Below, one piece after another: positions 30,417 to 45,147 of a DNA stretch of 64,000 nt. The notes beneath the pieces were generated by a model, which searched no databases, was not told where the DNA came from, and was given only the letters and a program-made list of their open reading frames with translations. The position numbers were made by a program, and so were the translations under genes. Source of the stretch: Brachybacterium aquaticum. Its GTDB lineage: Bacteria > Actinomycetota > Actinomycetes > Actinomycetales > Dermabacteraceae. The stretch lies in assembly GCF_014204755.1 (NCBI RefSeq), contig NZ_JACHLZ010000001.1:1674001-1738000 (forward strand), written 5' to 3'. How positions within the stretch are numbered: the first letter of the stretch is position 1; every line of letters starts with the position of its first letter.

Positions 30417-32224
30417 GCGCGCTCCTCCTGGGACTCGACGGCGGGCTCGTCGACCGCAGGCTCGTCAGCGACAGGCTCGTCGGTCACGGGCTCGTCAGCG
30501 ACAGGCTCGTCCTCAGAGAGCTCGTCGTGCTGGTCCTCGTCGTGCTCGGGATCCTCGTCCTCGGAGTCGTAGTCCTCGTCCTCGTCGGCCGACGGATCGT
30601 ACGCGTCGAGCACGGAGACCTGCTCGTCGTGCTCGAAGGTCGGATCCTCCGCAGGAGCCGGGGCGGTGCGCCCGAGGCGCTCGGCGGCGTCGGTGAGGCC
30701 CTCGGTGTCCGCGTCGGCGGCGAGGGTGATCCAGCGCAGTGCCTCGTCCTGGCGGTCCGCGCGCTCGAGCAGGTCGGCGTAGGCGACCCACAGGCGCACC
30801 TGCCAGCGGCCGTCGACCTTGTGGCGCAGCGCCGGGATCTCGAGGGTGCGCAGGGCGGTCTGGATGTCGCCGGTGTCGGCATAGGCACCGGCGACCACGA
30901 TCATCAGCTCGATGGCGGCCTCGACGCCGAGCTCGGAGGCGGTCTCCGAGGCGGCGATGTCGAGCGCGCGCTCGGGGCGGCCGAGTCCGCGCTCGGAGTC
31001 GGCGATCATCGGGAGCACGTCGCTGCGGCCGGTGATGCGCAGCGAGGTGCGCAGCTCGCGGGCGGCGGTGCGGTAGTCGCCGGCACGGTAGGCGAGGATG
31101 CCGTAGGTCTCGCGCACCACGCCGACGCGGCCGCCGAGGCGGGCGGCGAAGCGGGCGTGGGCGAGAGCGGTCTCGTTGTCGCTCTCCTCGAGCAGGAAGG
31201 CGGACACCATGTGTCGACCGACGCGCTCGGCGGTCTCCTGGCTCAGTCCGCGCAGCTCGTCCAGGGTCTCCTTGTCCAGCTCGCGGCCGGTGATCCCCTC
31301 AGGGACGCGCGGCTCGATCGGACGGTCCGCACGCTGCTCCTCGCCGGGGCGTCCGCCGCGGCGGTCGTCGTGCCCGCCGCGGTGGCCGTAGCCCCTGCGG
31401 TCGTCATAGCCCCTGCGGTCATCAGGGCCGCGGCGGTCGTCGCGAGGACCGCGATCGTCCCGGCGGCTGCGGTCTCCGCGGTAGCCGCGGTCGTCACGGG
31501 TTCCGCGGTCGTCACGGGTTCCGCGGTCATCGCGACGGGGCCGGTCGTCCCGGCCCCCGCGGTAGCCGCCGCCGTCACGTCGACCGGCGCCGTCGCGGTA
31601 CGTGCGCTCCCCGTCCGAGGAGCGATTGCTGCGGTACGGGCTCTCCGAGCGCGGCCGACGATCGTCGCGGTAGGGGCGGTCATCGCGGCCAGGGCGGTCA
31701 TCGCGGCGCGGACGGTCGTCACGATAGGGACGGTCACCGCGGTAGGGGCGGTCATCGCGGCGCTGCCGATCATCAACGCGGTAGGAACGCTCGTCCCGGC
31801 GGCCTCCCGGCCGACGGTCAGTGCCCTCACCGCCCTGGGAGCGGCGGTCCTGCCACTCCCCGCGGCTGCGCTGATCTCCCCGGCCCTCTCCGGAGGGGCG
31901 GGAGGAGTTCCAGCGGCCGGCGCGGTCGTCGCGGCGCCCGTTCCCGCGGCGGTCGTCATCGCCCGCGCGGTAGGAGCGGGGGCCCTCGCCGTTGCCGGAG
32001 CCGCTGCGCGAGTCGTAGCGCGGGCGCTCACCGCGCGATCCACGGGAGTCTCCCCCGGAGTGCTCCTGACGCTCCCGGTATCCGCCTCGACTGCCACCGG
32101 ACTCACCTGTCCGGGGCGCCGAGCGATACTCATTCCGCCGCTGACCGTCTCGACTGCTGTCGTACCGGCCGCGGTCGCTCCCGTTGTTGCTGTCCTCAGC
32201 CACCTGGACCGTCCGCCTCTTCAT
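30413..32224 (-). CDS. TPR protein with long Arg/Asp-rich disordered N-terminus and acidic tail
   Basis: This 603-residue protein has three parts. Residues 10-300 are a low-complexity polyampholyte dominated by repeats such as RDDRPYRD, RDDRG and DDRRGYD, with Gly and Tyr. Residues 305-535 are a helical tetratricopeptide-like region (AHARFAARLGGRVGVVRETYG, YRAGDYRTAARELR), resembling mycobacterial Rv1691. The last 65 residues are acidic, with repeated DEPV/ADEP. The function is unknown; the composition resembles RNA-binding or condensate-forming proteins. It is the first gene of the long operon and faces away from the rRNA terminator. A TAGAGT hexamer at 32252-32257 may be its -10. Confidence 0.85.
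   Translation of the reverse strand: MKRRTVQVAEDSNNGSDRGRYDSSRDGQRRNEYRSAPRTGESGGSRGGYRERQEHSGGDSRGSRGERPRYDSRSGSGNGEGPRSYRAGDDDRRGNGRRDDRAGRWNSSRPSGEGRGDQRSRGEWQDRRSQGGEGTDRRPGGRRDERSYRVDDRQRRDDRPYRGDRPYRDDRPRRDDRPGRDDRPYRDDRRPRSESPYRSNRSSDGERTYRDGAGRRDGGGYRGGRDDRPRRDDRGTRDDRGTRDDRGYRGDRSRRDDRGPRDDRRGPDDRRGYDDRRGYGHRGGHDDRRGGRPGEEQRADRPIEPRVPEGITGRELDKETLDELRGLSQETAERVGRHMVSAFLLEESDNETALAHARFAARLGGRVGVVRETYGILAYRAGDYRTAARELRTSLRITGRSDVLPMIADSERGLGRPERALDIAASETASELGVEAAIELMIVVAGAYADTGDIQTALRTLEIPALRHKVDGRWQVRLWVAYADLLERADRQDEALRWITLAADADTEGLTDAAERLGRTAPAPAEDPTFEHDEQVSVLDAYDPSADEDEDYDSEDEDPEHDEDQHDELSEDEPVADEPVTDEPVADEPAVDEPAVESQEERA
30583..30594. repeat. CGTCGGCCGACG palindrome in the TPR gene tail
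   Basis: A perfect 12-bp copy in the acidic C-terminal region of the TPR protein, encoding the SAD of DPSADEDE. Confidence 0.6.
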
Positions 32225-32564
32225 ACTCGCCCTATGCGCTTTTCCTCCGCGACTCTAAGCGAGAGAGTGGCCCAGACCCGCAAGTAACTCGCCAGTCCGT
32301 GACTGCTTTCACGGGCCTGCGAAGGGTCGCCCTCGCTGCCGGACCGGACAGGAGTGCTGCACCACGGCGAACGAGGAGCGGCGAGCGAGCCGTACGCACC
32401 TTCACGCCCGCGGAACCTCCCAGCGCTCCCCACTGACATCATGCTGCCCGTGGCGATCCCCGAGCCGGCACCCCGTGCGGGAACACACCTCACCGCACCG
32501 CACAGCACTACCAGCTGTCCGCGCCCCGGAAGCGTTTCGCACGATGCAGCAAAAAAATGGGCAT
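32225..32564. other. Spacer between TPR gene and rRNA terminator
   Basis: No gene is supported here. It contains the likely promoter of the long minus-strand operon: TAGAGT at 32252-32257 on the minus strand, about 21 nt of leader and AGGGCGA before the ATG. A second A-rich run, T-rich on the minus strand, lies at 32550-32557. The rest shows no recognisable element. Confidence 0.5.
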
Positions 32565-32623
32565 GAAAAAAGGGAGTGGAGGAGGCGAACACCCCTAAGG
32601 GGTTCAAGCACTCCTCCACTCCC
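32565..32623 (-). terminator. Strong intrinsic terminator of the rRNA operon
   Basis: GGGAGTGGAGGA pairs perfectly with TCCTCCACTCCC, enclosing a second small hairpin (ACCCC/GGGGT). On the minus strand it is followed by a run of at least six T. It starts about 12 nt after the 5S gene. Confidence 0.93.
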
Positions 32624-32634
32624 AGTGAAGATGT

Positions 32635-32752
32635 CCGGCGGCGACCTACTCTCCCACACCCTCCCGAGTGCAGTACCATCGGCGCGATCGAGCTTAGCTT
32701 CCGGGTTCGGAATGGAACCGGGCGTTTCCTCGACGCTATGACCGCCGTAACT
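32635..32752 (-). rRNA. rrf: 5S ribosomal RNA
   Basis: About 118 nt, beginning GTTACGGCGGTCATAGCG and containing the conserved CCCGGTTCCATTCCGAACC loop and GTGGGAGAGTAGG. Ends are accurate to a few bases. It is the last gene of the operon. Confidence 0.95.
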
Positions 32753-32795
32753 CTTTGAGACACAACCAGCCCACACACCACACTGACGTGATGCT

Positions 32796-37914
<5,119 letters not shown>

Positions 37915-38147
37915 GCTATTGAGATATCAAGCAACACGCGCACTCAGTGCTACCGAACCGCTCTCGCGGTTCCTCGCTCCGAGGCAACCCTGATAACTTA
38001 GGACTTCCGCTCTCCCAAGTCAAATCGCTGCGGTGTGATCCGCGTCGCGATCCTCTTCCGAGAGACCTTCCGCCCCAGGTCACGACCGGTTTCGCTGGCT
38101 GGACTCTCGTCCTTCCCGCTGTCCCGATCTCCTGGGCACGAGGAAGA

Positions 38148-38177
38148 ACATTACGGGCCCCGGAACCACCCCGTCAA
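38148..38177 (-). promoter_or_regulatory. rRNA operon promoter
   Basis: TTGACG, an 18-bp spacer and TAATGT, read on the minus strand, are close to consensus. Transcription should start near 38141, about 330 nt ahead of the 16S. It is the best promoter match in the window. Confidence 0.9.
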
Positions 38178-38264
38178 GCTAGAACGGCCATTTCCGAGGT
38201 GGCCTCGACCACATTGCCTGCGCTGCGTGGCTTCGAGAGCACCGCCGGCGGGTATCTCCGCAGG

Positions 38265-38960
38265 TCAGGTGGCGACGATGCCTCGGTGCAGGGCGACGAT
38301 GCCGCCGCTGAGGTTCCGGTAGCGGACCTGCTCGAGTCCGACCCCCTGGAACCACCCGCGCAGCGCCGGCTGATCGGGCCAGTCGAGGATCGACTCGGCG
38401 AGGTACTCGTAGGCCTCGCTGTTCGAGGCGATCCGGCTCGCGACCGCCGGCAGTGCGCGCAGCAGGTACTTCTCGTACACGGCCCGGAACGGCGCCCAGC
38501 TCGGGGTCGAGAACTCGCACACGACCACGCGCCCGCCAGGGCGGACCACTCTGGTCATCTCGCGAAGCGCCGCCGTCGGCTCGTGCACGTTGCGCAGACC
38601 GAAGGAGATGGTGGCCGCGTCGAAGGAGTCGTCGGCGAAGGGGAGGTGCTGCGCGTCGGCGCCGACGAAGGGCACCGGGGCTCCGCGTCGCCTGCCCTCC
38701 GCCATCATTCCGAGGGAGAAGTCCGCGGCGACCACCCGTCCGCCGGCCTTCGCGATCGCGGCGCTGGAGGTGCCGGTGCCGGCGGCGAGATCCAGGACCC
38801 TGTCCCCCTCGCGGAGCTCGAGCGCATCGACCATGAGCTCGCGCCACATGTCCACCTGGCCCATCGCGGCGACGTCGTTCATCAGGTCGTAGCGCTTGGC
38901 GATGCCGTCGAACATGGTCGCGACGTCGTAGGGCTTCTTCTCGAGATCGGCACGGCTCAT
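38265..38960 (-). CDS. menG: Demethylmenaquinone methyltransferase
   Basis: This 231-residue UbiE/MenG-family methyltransferase performs the last step of menaquinone synthesis. [18 protein letters not shown] near 56-73 is the SAM-binding motif. [19 protein letters not shown] near 11 and the later [16 protein letters not shown] and [14 protein letters not shown] are UbiE/MenG signatures. The ATG lies 6 nt after GAGGAT and has no good ribosome binding site, so the mRNA may be leaderless. It reads toward the rRNA promoter. Confidence 0.95.
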   Translation of the reverse strand: MSRADLEKKPYDVATMFDGIAKRYDLMNDVAAMGQVDMWRELMVDALELREGDRVLDLAAGTGTSSAAIAKAGGRVVAADFSLGMMAEGRRRGAPVPFVGADAQHLPFADDSFDAATISFGLRNVHEPTAALREMTRVVRPGGRVVVCEFSTPSWAPFRAVYEKYLLRALPAVASRIASNSEAYEYLAESILDWPDQPALRGWFQGVGLEQVRYRNLSGGIVALHRGIVAT

Positions 38961-38967
38961 GCCCTGA

Positions 38968-40329
<1,362 letters not shown>

Positions 40330-40376
40330 CCCTCCTCCTCATCCTCCTCCGGAGCCGCGATGCTCCGGGGACGCCA

Positions 40377-40407
40377 CGAGGGCCCCGTCCATCGGACGGG
40401 GCCCTCG
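40377..40407. terminator. Bidirectional terminator between serC and the MarR gene
   Basis: CGAGGGCCCCGTCC and GGACGGGGCCCTCG form a perfect 14-bp stem over a 3-nt loop in the 125-nt gap between convergent genes. There is no long U-tract on either side. Confidence 0.75.
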
Positions 40408-40454
40408 TCGTGTCCGGCGGCGGCGGATGCCGGCCCTCTCGGGACCGCTCCGCG

Positions 40455-40985
40455 TCAGTCCCGCGGCGCGATGAGGGTGCGGCGCAGCAGTGCGGTCGCC
40501 GCGCGCAGCTGTTCGCGATCGGCCTCGGTGACCTCCCCGAGGCGGGAGCGCAGCCAGGCGTCGCGCTCCTCGCGGCCGGCGAGCACGGCGGCCCGTCCGG
40601 CATCGGTGAGGGCGACCAGCACCTGTCGGCCGTCGCCGGGGTGGGCGCTGCGCCGCACGAGTCCGGCCTCCTCGAGCCGTCCGAGCATCCTCGTCATGAC
40701 GGGTGGGGAGACGTGCTCGAAGTCGGCGAGGGAGCCGGGCGTCGACTCCCCGGCGCGGTGGAGGTAGGCGAGCACCGAGAACTGGGGGGCGGAGACGTCC
40801 TGCGAGGCGGTGTGCGAGCGCAGGATCCGCGAGGACACCAGCAGCACCCGCTGCATCTCCGCCGCGAGCTCCGCGACCCCGTCGGCGGCCGCCGGCTCGT
40901 CGGCCCGAGCCCGGTCGGCCGACGTGCCCGCGGGCCCGGCCCCGTCGGCCGGCGCCTCCCCTTCCCGGTGCCCGCCCCGGCTCAC
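40455..40985 (-). CDS. MarR-family transcriptional regulator
   Basis: This 176-residue protein has a winged helix-turn-helix at about 70-140: SAPQFSVLAYLHRAGE, SLADFEHVSPPVMTRMLGRLEEAGLV, then the wing RSAHPGDGRQVLVALTDAG. The first 45 residues are low-complexity (PADG, SADR), so a later start is possible. The GTG start overlaps the purine-permease stop as GTGA. The coupling suggests it regulates that permease in response to a purine-like ligand, which is inference. Confidence 0.85.
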   Translation of the reverse strand: MSRGGHREGEAPADGAGPAGTSADRARADEPAAADGVAELAAEMQRVLLVSSRILRSHTASQDVSAPQFSVLAYLHRAGESTPGSLADFEHVSPPVMTRMLGRLEEAGLVRRSAHPGDGRQVLVALTDAGRAAVLAGREERDAWLRSRLGEVTEADREQLRAATALLRRTLIAPRD

Positions 40986-42484
40986 AGCAGCAGGCCCTCG
41001 ACCGCGCCGCGCAGGAAGTACGCGACGAACATCAGGGCGATCACGTACATGAGCCAGTGGATCGAGCGGGCCTTGCCGCGCACGAGCTTGATCAGCACGT
41101 ACATGATGAAGCCGGCGCCCATGCCCACGGTGATCGAGTACGCGAAGGGCATGAGGATGATCGTGAGGAAGGCGGGGATCGCGACCTCGACATCGGTGAA
41201 GTCGATGTCGGTGATCTGGGTCATCATCAGGAACCCGACCATGACCAGCGCCGGGGTCGCCGCCTCGTAGGGCACCATCGCGACCAGCGGCGAGAGGAAC
41301 GTCGAGAGCAGGAAGAGGATGCCGACGACCACGGAGGCGAGGCCGGTGCGGGCGCCCTCGGCGACGCCGGAGGTGGACTCCACGAAGCTGGTGTTGGAGG
41401 AGACGCCGCCGATGCCGCCGGCGATCGCGGCCGCGGAGTCGACCACGAGGATGCGCTGGGAGTAGGGGATGTCGCCCGTCTCGTCGACGAGGTCCGCGCC
41501 GGAGGCGACGCCGACCATGGTGCCCATGGTGTCGAAGAAGTCGGCCAACAGCAGCGAGAACACGATGACGCTCGCGCCGATCACGCCGGCAGCGGTGATG
41601 CCGCCGATCGGGTCGACGGTGAACAGGGTCGCGAAGTCGGGGACCTGGATCGGGAACTCGGAGACGGTGGGGACGTTCATCGCCCAGCCGCCGGGGTTGC
41701 CGGGGCCGTTCTCGTCCACCGAGGCGTGGGCGCCGAGGTGGAGGACCCGCTCGAGGATGATCGACAGCATGGTGGCGGTGACGATGGAGATGAGGATCGC
41801 GCCGGGGACCTTGCGCACCCACAGCACGAACATGAGCACCAGCCCGAGGACGAACACGAGGGTCGGCCAGCCGGTGAGGGAGCCGTCGTTGCCCAGCTGC
41901 ACGGGGGTGCCCCCGGCGGTGGTGACGAAGCGGGCGTTGTACAGCCCGAGGAACGCGATGAACAGGCCGATGCCCACGGCGATCGCGGTCTTCAGGAAGG
42001 GCGGGACCGCGTCGAACACGGCCTTGCGGAAGCCGGTGAGCACGAGGATCAGGATGACCACGCCCTCGATGACCACCAGGCCCATCGCCCCGCCCCAGGT
42101 CATGCCGGGCAGCGGCACCACGGAGTAGGCGAGGTAGGCGTTCAGGCCCAGGCCCGCCGCGAGCGCGAGCGGGAACTTCGCCCAGGCGCCCATGAAGATC
42201 GACAGGATGCCTGCGATGAGCGCGGTGCCGGCGGCGACGGCGGGGAGGTTCGGCTCGGTGCCGCCGCCGAGATACATGCCCGTGGAGTCCGGGACGGTGC
42301 CGATGATCAGCGGGTTCAGCACCACGATGTAGCACATCGAGAAGAAGGTGACGAGACCGCCGCGGATCTCGCGGGGCACGGTCGAGCCGCGCTCGCTGAT
42401 GTGGAAGAAGCGGTCGAGGGAGGAGCGGGGCGCCGTGGCGGTGGCCTGCGCGCCCGAGGAGGGGGAGGGATCAGCCTGCTGCAT
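40982..42484 (-). CDS. NCS2 family purine permease (AzgA/PbuG type)
   Basis: This 500-residue membrane protein has about 12-14 hydrophobic segments. It starts FFHISERGSTVPREIRGGLV, then TFFSMCYIVVLNPLI. LALAAGLGLNAYLAYSVV and SNTSFVESTSGVAEGARTGL are hallmarks of the AzgA-like hypoxanthine/guanine/adenine transporters. It would import purine bases by proton symport. The stop overlaps the MarR start. No guanine-type riboswitch was seen in the 50-nt upstream gap. Confidence 0.9.
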   Translation of the reverse strand: MQQADPSPSSGAQATATAPRSSLDRFFHISERGSTVPREIRGGLVTFFSMCYIVVLNPLIIGTVPDSTGMYLGGGTEPNLPAVAAGTALIAGILSIFMGAWAKFPLALAAGLGLNAYLAYSVVPLPGMTWGGAMGLVVIEGVVILILVLTGFRKAVFDAVPPFLKTAIAVGIGLFIAFLGLYNARFVTTAGGTPVQLGNDGSLTGWPTLVFVLGLVLMFVLWVRKVPGAILISIVTATMLSIILERVLHLGAHASVDENGPGNPGGWAMNVPTVSEFPIQVPDFATLFTVDPIGGITAAGVIGASVIVFSLLLADFFDTMGTMVGVASGADLVDETGDIPYSQRILVVDSAAAIAGGIGGVSSNTSFVESTSGVAEGARTGLASVVVGILFLLSTFLSPLVAMVPYEAATPALVMVGFLMMTQITDIDFTDVEVAIPAFLTIILMPFAYSITVGMGAGFIMYVLIKLVRGKARSIHWLMYVIALMFVAYFLRGAVEGLLL

Positions 42485-42535
42485 GCGGCGATCGTATCCG
42501 CCCGTCCGGGCGCACTGCCGGGCCGCCCGCCCTGC

Positions 42536-43348
42536 TCAGGCGGTCGCTGTGACCGGATGCTCCTCGTCGAGGCGGCGCAGGTGACGGTAGTAGTCGGCGA
42601 GCTCGAGGCGGGAGGCGGCGGCCTCGTCGACGACCACGGTCACGTCGCCGTGCAGCTGCAGGGCGGTGGCGGGCCAGCGGGCGCTGATCGGCCCCTCGAG
42701 CATCTGCGCCACGGCCTCGGCCTTGTTCTCCCCGGAGGCGGTGAGCACGATCCGGCGCGCCTCGAGGATGGTGCCCAGTCCCTGGCTGAGGGCGCGCACG
42801 GGGACGTCCTGCGGGGAGTCGAAGTAGCGGGCGTTGTCCTCGACCGTCCGACGGGTCAGGCCGATCACGCGGGTGCGGGAGGCCAGCGAGCTGCTGGGCT
42901 CGTTGAAGGCGATGTGCCCGTTGGCGCCGATGCCGAGGATCTGGAGGTCCACTCCGCCGGCCTCGCGGATCCGCATGTCGTAGGCGGCGGCCTCGGCGCG
43001 GGGGTCGGCGGCGGCGCCGTCCGGGGAGAGCACCGCGGCGTCGTCGATGTCGACGTGGGAGGTGAACTGCTCGCGGATGAAGCGGTGGTAGCTCTGCGGG
43101 TGCCCGGCGGGAAGGCCCACGTACTCGTCCAGCAGGAAGGCACGGCTGCCCGCGAAGGACAGCCCCTCCTCGCGGTGGCGGCGGATCAGCTCCTGGTAGG
43201 CGGGCACCGGCGAGGAGCCGGTCGCCAGGCCCAGCACGGCGCCGCGGCCCTCCTCGCCGGCGACCGCAGCCTCCCGCAGGGTCCGCGCGAAGACGTCGGC
43301 GACGACCCGGGCGCCGGCCTCGGCGTCGGCGACGATGTGGATCTCCAT
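42536..43348 (-). CDS. nagB: Glucosamine-6-phosphate deaminase
   Basis: This 270-residue enzyme converts glucosamine 6-phosphate to fructose 6-phosphate and ammonia. LGLATGSSPVPAYQELI near 36-52, FLLDEYVGL near 72-80 and LGIGANGHIAFNEP near 132-145 are diagnostic. The ATG is preceded by GAGGCGG. It stands alone: no nagA is adjacent. Its promoter is probably the pair at 43436-43464, giving about an 80-nt leader. Confidence 0.95.
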   Translation of the reverse strand: MEIHIVADAEAGARVVADVFARTLREAAVAGEEGRGAVLGLATGSSPVPAYQELIRRHREEGLSFAGSRAFLLDEYVGLPAGHPQSYHRFIREQFTSHVDIDDAAVLSPDGAAADPRAEAAAYDMRIREAGGVDLQILGIGANGHIAFNEPSSSLASRTRVIGLTRRTVEDNARYFDSPQDVPVRALSQGLGTILEARRIVLTASGENKAEAVAQMLEGPISARWPATALQLHGDVTVVVDEAAASRLELADYYRHLRRLDEEHPVTATA

Positions 43349-43435
43349 GGGGTACCGCCTCTCCTCGCTCGCGCTGCGGACCGCATCGAGCCCCGCCGCA
43401 CGGTGACGATTTCTGCTCATCGACCTCTTGAAATG

Positions 43436-43464
43436 AACATAGTCGGTCACGACGGCGGGTGCAT
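43436..43464 (-). promoter_or_regulatory. Candidate nagB promoter
   Basis: ATGCAC, a 17-bp spacer and TATGTT on the minus strand. The region just downstream, TTCATTTCAAGAGG, is AT-richer than its surroundings and could hold a regulator site. Confidence 0.5.
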
Positions 43465-43536
43465 CCCGGCGGGCACCCCGTTCGCCCCAGGCGCACTCGC
43501 TCCGGGATATTCGCCCTGATGTCCGCCCGCACATGC

Positions 43537-43572
43537 ACGGACGCCGCCGCGCTGCTGCGCGACGGCGTCCGT
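43537..43572 (-). terminator. Hairpin after ndh
   Basis: ACGGACGCCG and CGGCGTCCGT form a 10-bp stem about 65 nt past the ndh stop. There is no U-run, so it is probably a GC-type terminator. Confidence 0.55.
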
Positions 43573-43638
43573 GGTGCGAGGGCAGGGGCCCTGCGGGGTC
43601 AGTGCCCCCTGCGGGTCACCTGCGGATCACAGGGAGGG

Positions 43639-45012
43639 TCACTTCTTCTTGCCGGAGTTGGCGGCGTACTCGAAGGCCGCACGCGGGGTCTCGGCCTGCG
43701 GGATGCCGATGATGTCGCGGCGGGAGATGAGGTTGGCCGCCCAGCCGGCGATCACGGCGGCCTTGCGGCCCAGGGTCGGCATCGCGTACACGTGGTAGCC
43801 GCGGGCCATGGCCCAGGCCGGCAGACCGCGCACGTCGATCTCCTTGTCGCCCAGCATCAGGCGGCCGACGCCCTTGTACATGCCGAGGGTCGCGAAGACG
43901 CCGAGGTTCTTGTGGTAGTAGTCCACCAGCGGGCGGCCCTGGACGGAGCGAGCGATGTTGTCGGCCAGGCGCTTGCCCTGACGCACGGCGTGCTGGGCGT
44001 TGGGCGGGCAGAACTTGCCCTCGCCGGAGGCGAGATCCGGGACGGCGGCGCAGTCGCCGGCGGCGAAGACGTCGTCCAGCGGGCCGTTCTCGGTGTTCAC
44101 GCGCAGGTCCGGGAGGACCTGTACCTTGCCCATGAGCGGGCCGCGCTCGGTGACCACGGGGAGATCGGAGGCCTCGTCGTCGGACAGCACGGGGTTCGGC
44201 TTGACGCCCGCGTTCCACACCAGCAGGTCAGTCTCGAACTCGTCGCCGTCGCTGGTCTTGATCAGGCCGTTCTCGGCGGAGTTCAGGAAGGTCTCGAGCT
44301 TGACCTCGATGCCGCGCTCGCGCAGCTGGTTCAGCACGTAGGCGCGCTGCTCCTCGGTGAGCTCGGGGAAGATGAAGGGCGCGCCGTCGACGAGCACGAA
44401 GCGGATGTCCGAGGCGTGCAGGTCGGGGTAGTAGCGCAGGGCGTCGCGGACCATGTCCTCGGCCTCGGAGACCGCCTCGCCGCCGGCGAAGCCGCCGCCG
44501 ATGAAGGTGAAGGTCAGCAGGCGCTTGCGGGCCTTGGGGTCCTTGGTGGTCGCGGCCTCGGCGAGGTTGGCGAGGATGCGGTCGCGGACGGACACGGCCT
44601 CCTCGACCTGCTTGAAGCCGATCGCGTTCTCGGCCAGGCCCGGGATCGGGAGCAGACGCGGCACGGAGCCGAGGCCCACGACGAGGTAGTCGTAGGAGAT
44701 CTCGAGCTTCTCGCCCTCCTCGGTCTCGACGACCACGGTGTGCTCCGCGGAGCGGATCGCGGCCACGGAGCCGGTGACGACCTTGGTGCCGGTGAGGACC
44801 TTGCGCAGGGGCGCGAGGACGTTGCGGGGGTCGATGCTGCCGGCGCCGACCTCGGGGAGGAAGGGCGCGTAGGTCATGTACGGGCGCGGGTCGACCACGG
44901 TGATCGCGACCTCCGCACCGAGGGACTTGCGCAGCTCGGACGCGGTCGTCAGGCCGACAGAACCGCCGCCGAGGATCAGGACATGGGGCTTGCCGCCGAA
45001 GGTGTTGGTCAT
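43639..45012 (-). CDS. ndh: Type II NADH dehydrogenase
   Basis: This 457-residue single-subunit flavoprotein passes electrons from NADH to menaquinone without pumping protons. Two Rossmann motifs are visible, HVLILGGGSVGLTTA near 10-24 and FTFIGGGFAGGEAVSEAE near 165. PFLPEVGAGSIDPRNV, VFAAGDCAAVP and HAVRQGKRLADNI are typical. It lacks membrane segments and would bind peripherally. The ATG sits exactly where transcription from the promoter at 45020-45048 should begin, so the mRNA is leaderless. Confidence 0.95.
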   Translation of the reverse strand: MTNTFGGKPHVLILGGGSVGLTTASELRKSLGAEVAITVVDPRPYMTYAPFLPEVGAGSIDPRNVLAPLRKVLTGTKVVTGSVAAIRSAEHTVVVETEEGEKLEISYDYLVVGLGSVPRLLPIPGLAENAIGFKQVEEAVSVRDRILANLAEAATTKDPKARKRLLTFTFIGGGFAGGEAVSEAEDMVRDALRYYPDLHASDIRFVLVDGAPFIFPELTEEQRAYVLNQLRERGIEVKLETFLNSAENGLIKTSDGDEFETDLLVWNAGVKPNPVLSDDEASDLPVVTERGPLMGKVQVLPDLRVNTENGPLDDVFAAGDCAAVPDLASGEGKFCPPNAQHAVRQGKRLADNIARSVQGRPLVDYYHKNLGVFATLGMYKGVGRLMLGDKEIDVRGLPAWAMARGYHVYAMPTLGRKAAVIAGWAANLISRRDIIGIPQAETPRAAFEYAANSGKKK

Positions 45013-45019
45013 GCGGAAC

Positions 45020-45048
45020 AGACTATGACCGTCGGGTCCCTGAGACAA
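45020..45048 (-). promoter_or_regulatory. Leaderless promoter of ndh
   Basis: TTGTCT, a 17-bp spacer and TAGTCT, then 7 nt to the ATG. Start of transcription and translation should coincide. It is the best-supported of the leaderless promoters in this window because both hexamers are good. Confidence 0.8.
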
Positions 45049-45081
45049 AAGCGCCCGTCAAGTGGTCAGGCAGGCGCGCGA

Positions 45082-45143
45082 CCCCGCCCGCGGGCGGGGC
45101 CATCCGGCGGCCGGGCCCCGCCTTGGCGGGGTGCGGCCGCCGG
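45082..45143 (-). terminator. Tandem GC-rich hairpins after ppx
   Basis: CCGGCGGCCG/CGGCCGCCGG with an inner CCCCGCC/GGCGGGG forms the first hairpin, a few nucleotides past the ppx stop. CCCCGCCCG/CGGGCGGGG forms the second. There is no U-tract. They separate ppx from the ndh promoter. Confidence 0.65.
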
Positions 45144-45147
45144 GCGC

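Noticed and set aside
31450..32000. Periodic GC-rich repeats resembling a CRISPR or minisatellite array
   Set aside because: The periodicity follows codons of RDDR-type peptide repeats. Units vary in length, there are no unique spacers of constant size, and no cas genes are nearby.
30527..32287. A 586-codon plus-strand frame opposite the TPR gene
   Set aside because: Its Ala/Val-repeat translation is the antisense of the RDDR repeats. It lacks a ribosome binding site, and the minus-strand product has a conserved TPR domain.
42485..42535. Purine riboswitch ahead of the purine permease
   Set aside because: The upstream gap is only about 50 nt and shows no guanine-aptamer core or expression-platform hairpin.
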